A stretch of DNA of 64,000 nt, taken from positions 1 to 64,000 of the forward strand of contig NZ_QJJZ01000007.1 of assembly GCF_003201775.1 (NCBI RefSeq), given 5' to 3'. Made by a program: the position numbers and the translations under genes. The DNA comes from Arenibacter sp. ARW7G5Y1 (GTDB taxonomy: Bacteria > Bacteroidota > Bacteroidia > Flavobacteriales > Flavobacteriaceae). Below are positions 27,439 to 36,991 of the stretch, piece by piece; position 1 is the stretch's first letter; each line of letters opens with the position of its first letter. Below the pieces are notes generated by a model that was not told the origin of the DNA, did not search any database, and saw nothing but the letters and a program-made list of their open reading frames with translations.

Positions 27439-29007
27439 TTAATATCCTGGGTTATTTTCTAAGATTTCGCTGTTTCTCTCTACCTCTTTCTGTGGAAGGG
27501 GAAACAATAAGTGCTTGCTCACATCAAAAAGTGAACTGGAAGAAAGGTTAGTGCTAAATTGGGCATCGTCGCCGGTCCACCCTGTTAGGTTAAGGTCGCC
27601 GGCAACATGCCAACGTTTTAAATCCCACCAGCGCTGGCCCTCACCAGCCAACTCAATAAAGCGCTCATCCATGATCCATTTCATGATCGTATCAGGATTT
27701 GTTTCACTGGTGGAGTAATCAGCAGGTACTGTGCCATCATTTGTACCTGATGCCAGACCCCAATCCCTTGCTCTTTTTCGAACATTGTTAACCAGTTGAA
27801 TTGCTGTAGATGGATTACCCGACTTTAAATGTGCTTCTGCTATTAAGAGGATAAGGTCGCCATATCGCAACACGCGTTCATTGTTACTTGAGGAATCAAA
27901 CAAATTGCCCTGTTGTTGGTCTAGTTCCTCCAACATATACTTTTGAAAAAGCCTTCCACCTTCATTGTCATCAGTTCTAAGAAAGTAACTAATTCTAGGA
28001 TCGGTACCAAAAGCATTAAACAACTTATCGGTTATTAGAAAACGTGTATTTGCATAATTACTGATATTGGAAGAACCTGCCACGGCCATCATCCCTCTAA
28101 AAATACTTAAATCTTCAACTCCCCGCCAATTACCATCGTTCTCTAAAAATATATTACTAAAAATTCCGGGCTGACCTGCTTGCACCTCAAATAAAGATTC
28201 TTGATTATTTTCGGTAGCAACATCAAAATTGTCCAAATATCTTGTGGATAAGGTTGCTGTAATAGCATTGAAAGTTGTGATAGCTTCAGTATAATCATTG
28301 GATCCTGAGTAGTTGGCTTTAAAAACCAACGCCTTGGTCAATAAGGCACGGGCCGAGTTTTTTGTAGCTCTACCCCTATATTCTGCACTCCAACTTTCCG
28401 GTAAAATGGCTAAGGCAGCTCTTGCATCGGTAATGACTTGTTCCAAAACTTCAAGATGGTCACTTTTTGGCGTGTTTGCTTCAGCTTCGTTCAGAATTCT
28501 TTGAGTAACAATAGGTACATTGCCATAAATATTGAAAAGGTTATAATACGCATAGCTCCTTAAAAACAGTGCCTCACCTTCCATATATGATATTTCCCCA
28601 GCTCCCTCATAATTGGAAAAATCAACGGTATTTACTTTTTCAATGATTACGTTTGCCTTGGACACCATTTCATAGGTTTTGTCGAAAATCCATTCAACCC
28701 GCACATTATCCGGATTTAATGTTCCATCAAAAAGTTCTTCGGCCGTACGGGTACCATTCGTTTCTGTAAGGTCATCACCAGGTAGTAGCCAAAGGCTATT
28801 GGCCCAATTTGCATTATCCCCGGCATTGTAATGATAATAATCATACAGCTTGGCATATATTCCAAAGGTTACAGATCTAAATTGGATAACATCGGCGAAG
28901 TAATTCGCTTCTGTATTTTTTAGAGGCTCGGCATCAACTCTATCTTTATCACAACTAATGAAAGTAAGCAGTAGTGTGAAAACAGCTAATATATTTTTTA
29001 TGTTCAT
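27439..29007 (-). CDS. SusD/RagB-family nutrient-binding outer membrane lipoprotein
   Basis: 522 residues from the ATG at 29007, which places the lipobox FISCDKD (Cys19) correctly; an upstream in-frame ATG would add ten residues. The TPR-rich SusD fold is indicated by the region FLRSYAYYNLFNIYGNVP near residue 135 and the C-terminal RWWDLKRWHVAG with MDERFIELAGEG, both standard in this family. It binds the glycan at the cell surface and forms the lid of the SusC transporter. It starts 16 bp after the SusC stop. Confidence 0.95.
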   Translation of the reverse strand: MNIKNILAVFTLLLTFISCDKDRVDAEPLKNTEANYFADVIQFRSVTFGIYAKLYDYYHYNAGDNANWANSLWLLPGDDLTETNGTRTAEELFDGTLNPDNVRVEWIFDKTYEMVSKANVIIEKVNTVDFSNYEGAGEISYMEGEALFLRSYAYYNLFNIYGNVPIVTQRILNEAEANTPKSDHLEVLEQVITDARAALAILPESWSAEYRGRATKNSARALLTKALVFKANYSGSNDYTEAITTFNAITATLSTRYLDNFDVATENNQESLFEVQAGQPGIFSNIFLENDGNWRGVEDLSIFRGMMAVAGSSNISNYANTRFLITDKLFNAFGTDPRISYFLRTDDNEGGRLFQKYMLEELDQQQGNLFDSSSNNERVLRYGDLILLIAEAHLKSGNPSTAIQLVNNVRKRARDWGLASGTNDGTVPADYSTSETNPDTIMKWIMDERFIELAGEGQRWWDLKRWHVAGDLNLTGWTGDDAQFSTNLSSSSLFDVSKHLLFPLPQKEVERNSEILENNPGY

Positions 29008-29023
29008 TTTTTTTAGTTTTAGA

Positions 29024-32000
29024 TTAAAAGGACACATTAAAACCCATCATAAAGGATTTGGGCAGTGGGAAGTTATCGTTGGTAGGATCAATACCCTTCC
29101 AATCGTAGATGTAAATGTTATTTTGACCACTCACATAAATGCGGAATGAATTTACGGGGTCATTTAACTTTCTTAAAAAAGAGTTTGGTACTGTGTAACC
29201 TAGCTGCCAATTATTTAATCTAAAAAATGCGGCATTTTCTACATATCTATCAGAGAATCTATTGTTTCCGGCAGGATCGCCAATTACTGCTCTGGGCATG
29301 GTGCTGGTCGTGTTGGATGGTGTCCATCTATCCAATACTGAAATTCCATAATTGGGCCCGGCATTTGACATATTTTCATGAACAGCTCGGTTGTAATTAT
29401 ATTTCTGTACATCGCCTTCGCCATAAAAATTAAATGATAAGTCAAAACCTTTATAACCAGCATTTAAGTTAAGGCCATAAGTGTAAGCCGGGATTGTATT
29501 GCCAATTTCTGTTTGGTCATTGGAATTAATTTGGCCATCAGGGATAGAACTATAAAATGGTTCTTCTTCGGTAGGGTCGCCATGAACATCTTGAAAATAC
29601 AAATCTCCCGGAGCTACAAAACTAACATCTTGGACTCCAGAATCAGGAGTGGCCGCATAAAAGGCGTCAATCTCTGATTGCGTCTGAAAGATGCCACCAA
29701 CTTTATAACCCCAGATATGCCCCAATGACCGGCCTTCTTCTACTCTATACGTACGTTGAAACTGATTTTGTGAGTACAACGGCTGATCATTGTATAATTT
29801 TGTTACTTCATTTTCAAGAAAACTTACGTTTGCCGTAACGCCATAGGTGAAATTCCCTATGTTGTCATTGTATCCAATTTGTAAATCGACCCCTCTGTTC
29901 TCAAGCTCTCCAACATTTAGAATTGGATCATTTGTACCTACACTTAAAGGTAAATTAACAATTTGCTGAATACCGGCTTGGGTTCGGTTATAAACTTCCA
30001 TAGTGATGTTCAGCTTATAATCAAAAAGTGTTGCATCAAAACCAATATATTTGGTTTCAGCTACTTCCCATTCCAAAGTTTCATTTGGAAAATCTTTTAA
30101 ACTGGCAGCTGTGTAATAGGTGCCTAGCCCGTTGCCATCTCCTGAACCTAAACGAACCGAACCACCACCAGTTGCCACACCGGATAAATACGCATATTTA
30201 CCCACTGCAGCTTCATCATTACCTGCTTCTCCGTAACCTGCTCTAATTTTAAAATCATTTACAAAATTTACATTTTCCATAAAAGATTCACTACTAACTC
30301 TCCATGCACCTGAAAGGGAATAGAAACTACCCCAACGATAATCTGGTGCCAAACCAGAACTTGCGTCTCTTCTAAAGGAACCATCTAAATAGTACCGGTC
30401 AGAAAAACTATAACTCAAACGCCCTACATAGCCAAGCCAAGCCCGTTCATTCCAACCCGTAAATGACGAATTGTTATCCAGATCATTGTCAAAACCTATG
30501 CGATTAAGGTTCCTTATATCCGAAATATTATTCCCACTTAAATTTTTGTTCTGTGACCGCTGAAATTGATCTTGTAGCGCAGTGGTCAATACAAATCTGT
30601 GATCTCCAAAACTCTTTTCGTATACAGCACTAAAATCAAACTGATAATTGTAAAAATAGTTGGCTCTAGATTCAAAGCTACCTAAACTATTAGGTGCATT
30701 TGGTGATGCATCTTTTGGATCCAAACCTGCCGGATCAAAAATATTGGTTCTATAGGTCCTTGTACTAATACGGTCTTGGGATACATAGTCCAAATTAAGA
30801 CTGGAACGTAAGGTTAGCCCTTTTACGGGATAAATTTCTACATATCCTTGTCCTATTTGTCTGGAATTTTCAAAAATCCCCCTATTCAAGTCCGCAAAGG
30901 CCAAATAATTACGCTTACTTCCCTCTCCATATTTTTTTGTCCGTTCCCAGGCATCACTGGGCGGATCAAGGACAGTAGCAAAACCAAATTCATTGGAGGC
31001 ATCGTACAATGGTTGCCAAGGGGCAACCGTAGTTAAGGATCCCAATCCTACTTCTTCCGTATCTTGCTGCTGATATGCAAATTTATAATTAAGGCCTACT
31101 TTAAGCCAATTTTTAATTTTGGAATTGATATTAAAGGAAGCCCTGTAGGTCCTTAGTTCATTTCCTCTTAAGTTACTTTCTATATTGTCATATCCAATTC
31201 CGAGATAATAATCAGTATTTTCATTGGCTCCGGACACTTTTACAGAATACGATTCGGTAATGGCATTTTTTTTAACAAGATCGTCTTGCCAATCATAGGT
31301 CGTATTATCACTTATGAAAAATGGACTCTCGGGATCAAATTGTGGTGAAAAGGAGATTCGCCTCGTAACATCATTGGCGGCATCCCTACCATATAATTGA
31401 TTTTCAATAGTTATATTGGGGTTTCGGTTGTTTGCATACATTTCTTGTACCAAGTCCTTGTACTGCTGGGTGTTGAGCATATCAAACCTACCTATATTTT
31501 GAAAACCATAATGGCTGGAGTATTCTATTTTGGCTCCGCCCAATTTGCCCTTTTTAGTGGTAATAAGAACCACCCCATTAGCACCTCTACTACCATAGAT
31601 GGCAGCAGAAGAAGCATCCTTTAATACCGATATGGATTCAATATCATCCGGATTGATCATTGTGAAAAGGTTTGGTGGCGGTTGGTTGCCACTTCTACCT
31701 ATTAGGTCCAAATTACTGGCCGTGGGTGGGGTTATGATTTGACCATCTATCACATACAGAGGTTGGGCATTACCTTGCCAACTACCAATACCTCGTACGT
31801 AAATTTCTGGCTGCGAATTGGGATCACCACTGGAATTAATTACTCGAACACCAGTAGTATTGCCCTGTAACGCAAACTGAGGCGATGCGAAGGCAGTTTT
31901 TTCCAATTCCGCACTTGAAACAACGGATACAGATCCTGTTAGGTCTTTCTTTAATTTAGACCCAAACCCTATTACAACAACTTCCTCTAGTGTGGAAGCC

Positions 32001-32620
32001 GACTCCTCTAATGTTATATTTATGGTACCTTGTTCTTGCACCGAAATTTCTTGAGTATGATAACCTAAATATGAGAAAACAAGTATTGCATCTGAACTTG
32101 AAACATTAATGGAATAATCTCCATCAAAGTCGGACATGGTTCCATTGGTCGTTCCTTTTTCTATGATGTTCACCCCTGCCAATGGTACCCCATCATTGTC
32201 GGTAATTGTTCCTCTAATAGGTTGTTGTACAATTTTAGTTTCGGGCCGGACGGGTTTTTCCTTTAAGAAAATTGTACCGGTTTCGGTAAAACTAAAATCG
32301 AAATTGGTTAGTATAGCGCATTTACCCAAAAGATCGCCCACTTTCATACGCCCTTTCCTTACCTCAATCTTTGGAGTGTTTTTAAATAAATCCGATTTGT
32401 AAATGAAAGTGTAATCGGTCTGCTTTTTTACAATTTCAAATACTTCCTCAATAGAATATTTTCCGTTACTATCAAATGTGATTATTTTGTTTTGGGAAAA
32501 GCCCTTTTCGGGGTTTACTCCCAATGATATAACTGAAAATAAAAAGATAAAGATTTTCATGATTGTGATCAGGGGTCTAAATACCAAAGAAATTGGTACC
32601 CCGTTTGGTTTGGTTTTCAT
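29024..32620 (-). CDS. SusC/RagA-family TonB-dependent transporter with STN signalling domain
   Basis: 1198 residues. Domains in order: signal sequence (about 15-43), secretin/TonB N-terminal (STN) domain (about 48-125, VFEIVKKQTDYTFIYKSDLF), carboxypeptidase-D-like repeat (about 132-212, GVPLAGVNIIEKGTTNGT), TonB plug (about 220-345, VLKDASSAAIYGSRGANG) and a 22-strand barrel ending MGFNVSF. The STN domain is what permits trans-envelope signalling to a FecR anti-sigma factor, and such a pair lies immediately upstream. It imports the oligosaccharide captured by SusD. Confidence 0.96.
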   Translation of the reverse strand: MKTKPNGVPISLVFRPLITIMKIFIFLFSVISLGVNPEKGFSQNKIITFDSNGKYSIEEVFEIVKKQTDYTFIYKSDLFKNTPKIEVRKGRMKVGDLLGKCAILTNFDFSFTETGTIFLKEKPVRPETKIVQQPIRGTITDNDGVPLAGVNIIEKGTTNGTMSDFDGDYSINVSSSDAILVFSYLGYHTQEISVQEQGTINITLEESASTLEEVVVIGFGSKLKKDLTGSVSVVSSAELEKTAFASPQFALQGNTTGVRVINSSGDPNSQPEIYVRGIGSWQGNAQPLYVIDGQIITPPTASNLDLIGRSGNQPPPNLFTMINPDDIESISVLKDASSAAIYGSRGANGVVLITTKKGKLGGAKIEYSSHYGFQNIGRFDMLNTQQYKDLVQEMYANNRNPNITIENQLYGRDAANDVTRRISFSPQFDPESPFFISDNTTYDWQDDLVKKNAITESYSVKVSGANENTDYYLGIGYDNIESNLRGNELRTYRASFNINSKIKNWLKVGLNYKFAYQQQDTEEVGLGSLTTVAPWQPLYDASNEFGFATVLDPPSDAWERTKKYGEGSKRNYLAFADLNRGIFENSRQIGQGYVEIYPVKGLTLRSSLNLDYVSQDRISTRTYRTNIFDPAGLDPKDASPNAPNSLGSFESRANYFYNYQFDFSAVYEKSFGDHRFVLTTALQDQFQRSQNKNLSGNNISDIRNLNRIGFDNDLDNNSSFTGWNERAWLGYVGRLSYSFSDRYYLDGSFRRDASSGLAPDYRWGSFYSLSGAWRVSSESFMENVNFVNDFKIRAGYGEAGNDEAAVGKYAYLSGVATGGGSVRLGSGDGNGLGTYYTAASLKDFPNETLEWEVAETKYIGFDATLFDYKLNITMEVYNRTQAGIQQIVNLPLSVGTNDPILNVGELENRGVDLQIGYNDNIGNFTYGVTANVSFLENEVTKLYNDQPLYSQNQFQRTYRVEEGRSLGHIWGYKVGGIFQTQSEIDAFYAATPDSGVQDVSFVAPGDLYFQDVHGDPTEEEPFYSSIPDGQINSNDQTEIGNTIPAYTYGLNLNAGYKGFDLSFNFYGEGDVQKYNYNRAVHENMSNAGPNYGISVLDRWTPSNTTSTMPRAVIGDPAGNNRFSDRYVENAAFFRLNNWQLGYTVPNSFLRKLNDPVNSFRIYVSGQNNIYIYDWKGIDPTNDNFPLPKSFMMGFNVSF

Positions 32621-32718
32621 AAATTTGAATGTTAGTTAATGTTAATTAATTAATGTTTCGGGGATGGAGGTTCAAATTGTCCAAATTCAGACTCCATTCC
32701 CTTTTTTTTTTAAAAGAG

Positions 32719-33858
32719 TTACTTCATAGTTATCGTTTTTTGGTTAATGCTATAGGTCACTTCATTGGTACTTTCTATACTTTTCAATATTTCATTAATA
32801 TCCTGTACCTTTTTAAATACACCGGTAAAGGTTATTTGTTTGATATCCTCACGGGCAAATATCACCTCAATATCGTACCAGCGGGATAATACTTTGGTAA
32901 TATCTTCCAAGGATTTATTTTTAAAACTAAAAAAGCCCGTTTTCCAGGAGACCTCATTATATACATCTACCGGATTAATGGATATTTGTTTGTTTTCAAT
33001 ATTTAGAATTGCTTGTTGCCCGGGTAATAAATGGTTGGATGTTATACCGTTTTCAAGTGCAACCTTTCCTTCAACCAAAGTGGTAGCAATTATTTCTTCT
33101 TCCTGATATGCCTTGATATTGAACTCTGTGCCCAAAACATTAATTCTCTGTTCCCGATGTTCCACTATGAATTCCGAACCCTTGTGTTCCGAACTGGGGG
33201 TTACATCAAAATACGCTTCGCCATATATCAGTTCAACTTGTCTGGGTGCATTCTCCTTAAAGGTTTTTGGGTATTTTAATTTGGAATCTGAATTTAACCA
33301 TACTTGGGTGCCATCGGCCAATACAATATAGAACTGTCCACCTCTTGGAATAGTCAATATGTTATAGATGGTGGTACTAATCTTGGCATCGGAGGCATTT
33401 TTGTAGACCAGTTGGGATCCATTGCTGAAAATGTTTGGTGTTTTATATTCTTTTCCTTTTTCCAATACCACATTGGAGCCATCTTCCAAGGTTAAAATGG
33501 CCCTATCCGTACCTGCCAAAATCGAATTTTGATCAAGCATGGGAGTAATGTTCACTTTTGGGTTGTTTGGCCTGTTATCCAACACAAACAAAATAGATCC
33601 CACCACCAATATGGCTGCAATGGCAGCTGCAATTTTAAAGTTTCCCTTGCTTTTTCTTTTGGGGTTGATCCTAGTGGAGATGGCATCCCAACCGGATTTA
33701 ATGTCAACAATGGATTTTCCCTTCAATCGATTCTCCTGAACTCTTTTGAAAAATAATCGATGTTCCTCCGATTCATTATACCATTTGTTGAAAATGGCCA
33801 TCTCCTCTTCATTAAGTTCCTCGTTAATTTTCTTTAAAATAAGTTTAAATTCCATCAA
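32719..33858 (-). CDS. FecR-family anti-sigma factor
   Basis: 379 residues. Cytoplasmic part of about 70 residues (MMEFKLILKKINEELNEEEM), a transmembrane helix near 78-96 (IAAAIAAILVVGSILFVL), the FecR domain (about 165-265, LTIPRGGQFYIVLADGTQVWLNSDSKLKYP) and a C-terminal STN-interacting DUF4974 domain (FSFKNKSLEDITKVLSRWY). In such systems FecR holds its sigma factor until substrate-loaded SusC signals across the periplasm. It stands between the sigma and susC genes in the same direction. Confidence 0.95.
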   Translation of the reverse strand: MMEFKLILKKINEELNEEEMAIFNKWYNESEEHRLFFKRVQENRLKGKSIVDIKSGWDAISTRINPKRKSKGNFKIAAAIAAILVVGSILFVLDNRPNNPKVNITPMLDQNSILAGTDRAILTLEDGSNVVLEKGKEYKTPNIFSNGSQLVYKNASDAKISTTIYNILTIPRGGQFYIVLADGTQVWLNSDSKLKYPKTFKENAPRQVELIYGEAYFDVTPSSEHKGSEFIVEHREQRINVLGTEFNIKAYQEEEIIATTLVEGKVALENGITSNHLLPGQQAILNIENKQISINPVDVYNEVSWKTGFFSFKNKSLEDITKVLSRWYDIEVIFAREDIKQITFTGVFKKVQDINEILKSIESTNEVTYSINQKTITMK

Positions 33859-33975
33859 TCCAATTTAGTTTGCCTTATAACTATGACAATCAAATAACTA
33901 AAATGGGTGACAAAATAATCGTAAATCCTTAGTATTATGTAAAAAAAATGTTTTAGATGTAAAAAAAGGCAGTGT

Positions 33976-34551
33976 TTAATACAATACTGATAAAATGAAA
34001 GCAATTGAAATTACCAGTTCGCCAAATTTTGCTTTGGCTCTTTTTAATTGTGTTTTAATGGTATTAATAGAAACTCCGAGCTCTTCTGCTATTTCAGAAT
34101 ATTTATAATTATTGGCAAAGCGCAATTTAACAATGGTACGCATTTTAGTGGGTAAGCTTTCCAGCACTTTAAGCATTAATGCAAGTTCCAAATTTTGTTC
34201 TTCTTGATGGAAGTAGTCCGGGTTGTAATCCGTTTCCAGCATGACCTGCATTTCCATAATATTGGCTGTGTCGGTAATTTTATTGGCCTTTAAAATATTC
34301 AAGCACCTATTGCGCACCATGGCATAGGTGTATCCTTTGAGGGTAGTTTGGATATTAATTTTATCTGCATTTTCCCATAAATAAATAAAAACATCCTGTA
34401 CAACATCCTCACTTGAACTTTGGTGGAAGAGGTGTTTGATGGCGTAGTTGACCAAATCGGCATACCAATCCTCAAACAGCCGTTTAAAAACGAAGTGATT
34501 TTTGTTCTGTAATTCCCGTAAGATAGAAGCTGAGTCCAAATTATATTGCAT
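33976..34551 (-). CDS. ECF RNA polymerase sigma factor (PUL regulator)
   Basis: 191 residues. Region 2 at about 22-90 (SSEDVVQDVFIYLWEN, GYTYAMVRNRCLNIL) and region 4 at about 130-180 (VKLRFANNYKYSEIAEELGV, SINTIKTQLKRAK), the usual Bacteroidota ECF sigma of the FecI type. It is followed by its FecR partner 117 bp downstream. It should activate the susC/susD and enzyme genes when the target glycan is sensed. Confidence 0.95.
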   Translation of the reverse strand: MQYNLDSASILRELQNKNHFVFKRLFEDWYADLVNYAIKHLFHQSSSEDVVQDVFIYLWENADKINIQTTLKGYTYAMVRNRCLNILKANKITDTANIMEMQVMLETDYNPDYFHQEEQNLELALMLKVLESLPTKMRTIVKLRFANNYKYSEIAEELGVSINTIKTQLKRAKAKFGELVISIAFILSVLY

Positions 34552-35154
34552 TTAGTGTGCCCAAACCAAAAAAAGATATTGCATATAGTGAAAACAGTAA
34601 TTAAATCAATAGCTATGTTTGGGAAAGTAATGGGATTCTTCCAAAAATCCAATCGTTTGTCCCCATGTCCAAAATTTTTTTACTGTAGAAAAATAATTCA
34701 CCAAATAATCAAATTACGGCGCTACAATTTAGGTAAAATTATTAATCAAATGCGAATAATGCAAAATATCTTAAAATTCAAGATTAAATATGCAAAATAA
34801 TCTACTGAATGTTGAGCTATAAATCCTTTCAATGTAAGTTTTATACTTGTGCATTCCTACAGGAACGGTTCCATAGCGGAGTTTTCAATATTATATGGGG
34901 GGTGCAGAATCAAGGCCATAATATGAATTATAATAATCACCTAAAAGTATTCGATTCGTCCTAATTGTCAATGCATTGGTTATGAGTGCTTTTTAATGAT
35001 GAGCCTGTTTTTTTTTATTACTGGTGAAGTAGGGTACGGGTATAAATTTTTATTAAGTGGGAAACAAATTGCGGTATAGGTGAATTGAAATGATATTGCC
35101 TTTTTTTTGTTCGAAACCGATATCAAATCATAAATTAGTTTTAGCTTTGTGGCA
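34552..35154. other. Divergent intergenic region before the TPP riboswitch
   Basis: About 600 bp between the divergent sigma gene and the riboswitch. It must carry both promoters. A TAGCTTTG sequence at 35142-35149 fits the Bacteroidota -7 consensus TAnnTTTG and is correctly placed just ahead of the riboswitch; I did not find a well-spaced -33 element. The remaining sequence shows no ORF or repeat that I trust. Confidence 0.6.
35142..35149 (+). promoter_or_regulatory. Possible -7 promoter element for the TPP riboswitch transcript
   Basis: TAGCTTTG matches the Bacteroidota -7 motif TAnnTTTG exactly and sits about 6 bp before the riboswitch 5' end. No clear partner -33 TTTG was found at the expected distance. 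Confidence 0.4.
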
Positions 35155-35246
35155 TAAATGGGGTGCTTGCCATTCAAGGCAGGCTGAGATGATACCCAGG
35201 AGTTTTGGCTCCGAACCTGATCCGGATAATGCCGGCGTAGGGATTT
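35155..35246 (+). ncRNA. TPP riboswitch (THI element)
   Basis: The sequence contains the classical thi-box in order: GGGGTGC, GGCTGAGATGATACCC, a variable hairpin (GGAGTTTTGGCTCC), GAACCTGATCCGGATAATG and CCGGCGTAGGGA. These are the core regions that bind the pyrimidine and pyrophosphate of thiamine pyrophosphate, and only the P3 arm is variable. It lies 70 bp upstream of a PnuC-family gene. In Bacteroidota such elements usually repress translation or cause termination when thiamine is ample. The match is direct, so confidence is high. Confidence 0.96.
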
Positions 35247-35316
35247 CAGTTCGATGTTGCACTCTTGCATGTCGCTACTATCTTCATCTTCCCATTTCAT
35301 AAATAAAAGGGAATTG

Positions 35317-35919
35317 ATGGAGAATTTTTTTACACAGCTTACATGGTTGCAGGCTTTAGGAACAGTACTTGGTGTTGCCCAGGTGTTGTTGGCCCGGAAT
35401 AATAATATCCACAACTATTTATTTGGAATTGTTTCCATTCTGATAGGCATTTGGGTATTGTACCAAACAAAACTGTATGCCGATATATTACTCCATCTGT
35501 ATTATTTGTTTATGAGTATTTACGGCTGGCTTTATTGGAAATATGGGAGAAGCAAGGAAGAAACACCAATTACCTATTCGGACAAGGCAGAACAAATAAA
35601 GGCCATTGGCATTGTAATCGCCTGTTTTGCACTAATGGTCCACTGGTTAAGGAATTATACCAATTCGGATGTACCTATCTGGGATGCGGCTGTAAGTGCC
35701 TTTGCTTGGGCGGGGATGTGGTTGATGGCCAAAAGGAAGATGGAGAATTGGATCTATTTGAATATTAGCAATCTTATTTCAATTCCTTTGCTTTTTTACA
35801 AAGAGCTGTACATTTATGCCGGGCTGACTATTTTTTTGTTCATAGTGGGAACCTCGGGATATTTTAAATGGAGAGAATTAATTAATAAAGACACCAGTGG
35901 AGAACCTGTTAAAGCTTAG
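35317..35919 (+). CDS. pnuT: PnuC-family transporter, probable thiamine transporter PnuT
   Basis: 201 residues from the ATG at 35317 (MENFFTQLTWLQALG), preceded by AAAAGGGAA. Seven or eight transmembrane helices, with PnuC-type segments LYADILLHLYYLFMSIYGWLYW and NWIYLNISNLISIPLLFYKELY. PnuC transports nicotinamide riboside and its paralogue PnuT thiamine; the TPP riboswitch directly upstream points to thiamine. The symbol pnuT is used on that contextual basis. It overlaps the next gene by 23 bp. Confidence 0.88.
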   Translation: MENFFTQLTWLQALGTVLGVAQVLLARNNNIHNYLFGIVSILIGIWVLYQTKLYADILLHLYYLFMSIYGWLYWKYGRSKEETPITYSDKAEQIKAIGIVIACFALMVHWLRNYTNSDVPIWDAAVSAFAWAGMWLMAKRKMENWIYLNISNLISIPLLFYKELYIYAGLTIFLFIVGTSGYFKWRELINKDTSGEPVKA

Positions 35920-36907
35920 AAAATTATATGAGGGAGCCAATGTTTTTCCTCAAGAAATTTTGAATTGGATCGATGATGGGAACCTCTGGAACCTTTGGGT
36001 TCCCAAGGCCTTTGGCGGATTGGAATTATCCCTTTCGGAGGGATTGACCAGGCTAAAGGAATTGGCCAAGATGGATGCCAGCCTGGGATGGACCATTACC
36101 CTCTGTAGTGGAGCCAATTATTTTATAGGCAATTTACAGCCAAGCAAGGCTCGTGAAATTTTTAAGGGTAAGGACTTCAATCCATGCTTGGGTGGAAGTG
36201 GAGGGGTATTTGGTACAGCTGAGATTGTTGATGATCATTACAGGATTTCAGGACAATGGCGCTATGCTACAGGTGCTCCCTACCTTACACATTTTACGTT
36301 AAACGCGGAAATTGTGGAAAATGGAATCCAATTACGGAATAATGATGGGTCGCCAAGAGTGCAGTCGTTTGTGATTCCGAAAGAAGCAGTGCAGATTATT
36401 CCGGACTGGAATACTATGGGCCTTAAGGCTACTGCCACCCATTCTTTTGCAGTTGATGCATATAGGGCCCATAAGAGTTGTAGTTTTAGTTATAATGATT
36501 GTTACCTGCCTCATCCTATTTTTAAGATTCCCTTTGCTCTGTTTGCTGATTTAACACTATGGGTCAATTATATTGGTATTGCCAAAAACTTATTGGAAGA
36601 AGCCAGTACGGTTATAGCGAAAGGGAGGTTGCAAGCTTTGGAGGATACGATCCTCGAGTCGGATTATAAACTATTCCTTTACGCTTCTCAAATAGAGAAA
36701 ACAATCAATGCTGAAAAGGTATTTGAAGTGCACTATACGGAAGAAATTCACCATGCAGCTGTAATATCCGTGAAAGAAATCTCACGGAATATCATAGAAG
36801 TATATCCCAGTTTAGGAGTAAAGGCGAGCACAATGGGCAACAGGTTAAACCAAATATTCTGTGATTATTTTACGGCCACCCAACACCATATTTTTACAAG
36901 GAAATGA
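35897..36907 (+). CDS. Acyl-CoA dehydrogenase-like flavoprotein in the riboswitch operon
   Basis: 336 residues from a GTG at 35897 inside the end of pnuT. The frame shows an acyl-CoA-dehydrogenase-like N-terminal helical domain (LWNLWVPKAFGGLELSLSEG, LAKMDASLGWTITLCSGAN), a middle beta domain (YRISGQWRYATGAPYLTHFT, VIPDWNTMGLKATATHSFAV) and a short C-terminal helical part. It resembles the flavin-dependent monooxygenase side of the superfamily more than true dehydrogenases, is shorter than the usual ~390 residues, and no catalytic Glu can be placed by eye. Its position in a TPP-controlled transcript suggests a link to thiamine salvage or degradation products; that is inference. Confidence 0.8.
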   Translation: MENLLKLRKLYEGANVFPQEILNWIDDGNLWNLWVPKAFGGLELSLSEGLTRLKELAKMDASLGWTITLCSGANYFIGNLQPSKAREIFKGKDFNPCLGGSGGVFGTAEIVDDHYRISGQWRYATGAPYLTHFTLNAEIVENGIQLRNNDGSPRVQSFVIPKEAVQIIPDWNTMGLKATATHSFAVDAYRAHKSCSFSYNDCYLPHPIFKIPFALFADLTLWVNYIGIAKNLLEEASTVIAKGRLQALEDTILESDYKLFLYASQIEKTINAEKVFEVHYTEEIHHAAVISVKEISRNIIEVYPSLGVKASTMGNRLNQIFCDYFTATQHHIFTRK

Positions 36908-36991
36908 ACTGTTTGAAAAGCTGGCATAATGTTCCAAAGTTGGTATTTTATTTTTGGACCAAAAAAGAAACTAGGCAGATAATTGTATTGT

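Noticed and set aside
32653-33756. Plus-strand frames opposite FecR
   Set aside because: Antisense shadows of the anti-sigma factor gene.
34980-35414. 144-codon minus-strand frame over the TPP riboswitch
   Set aside because: It is antisense to the riboswitch and pnuT start and has no protein-like composition.
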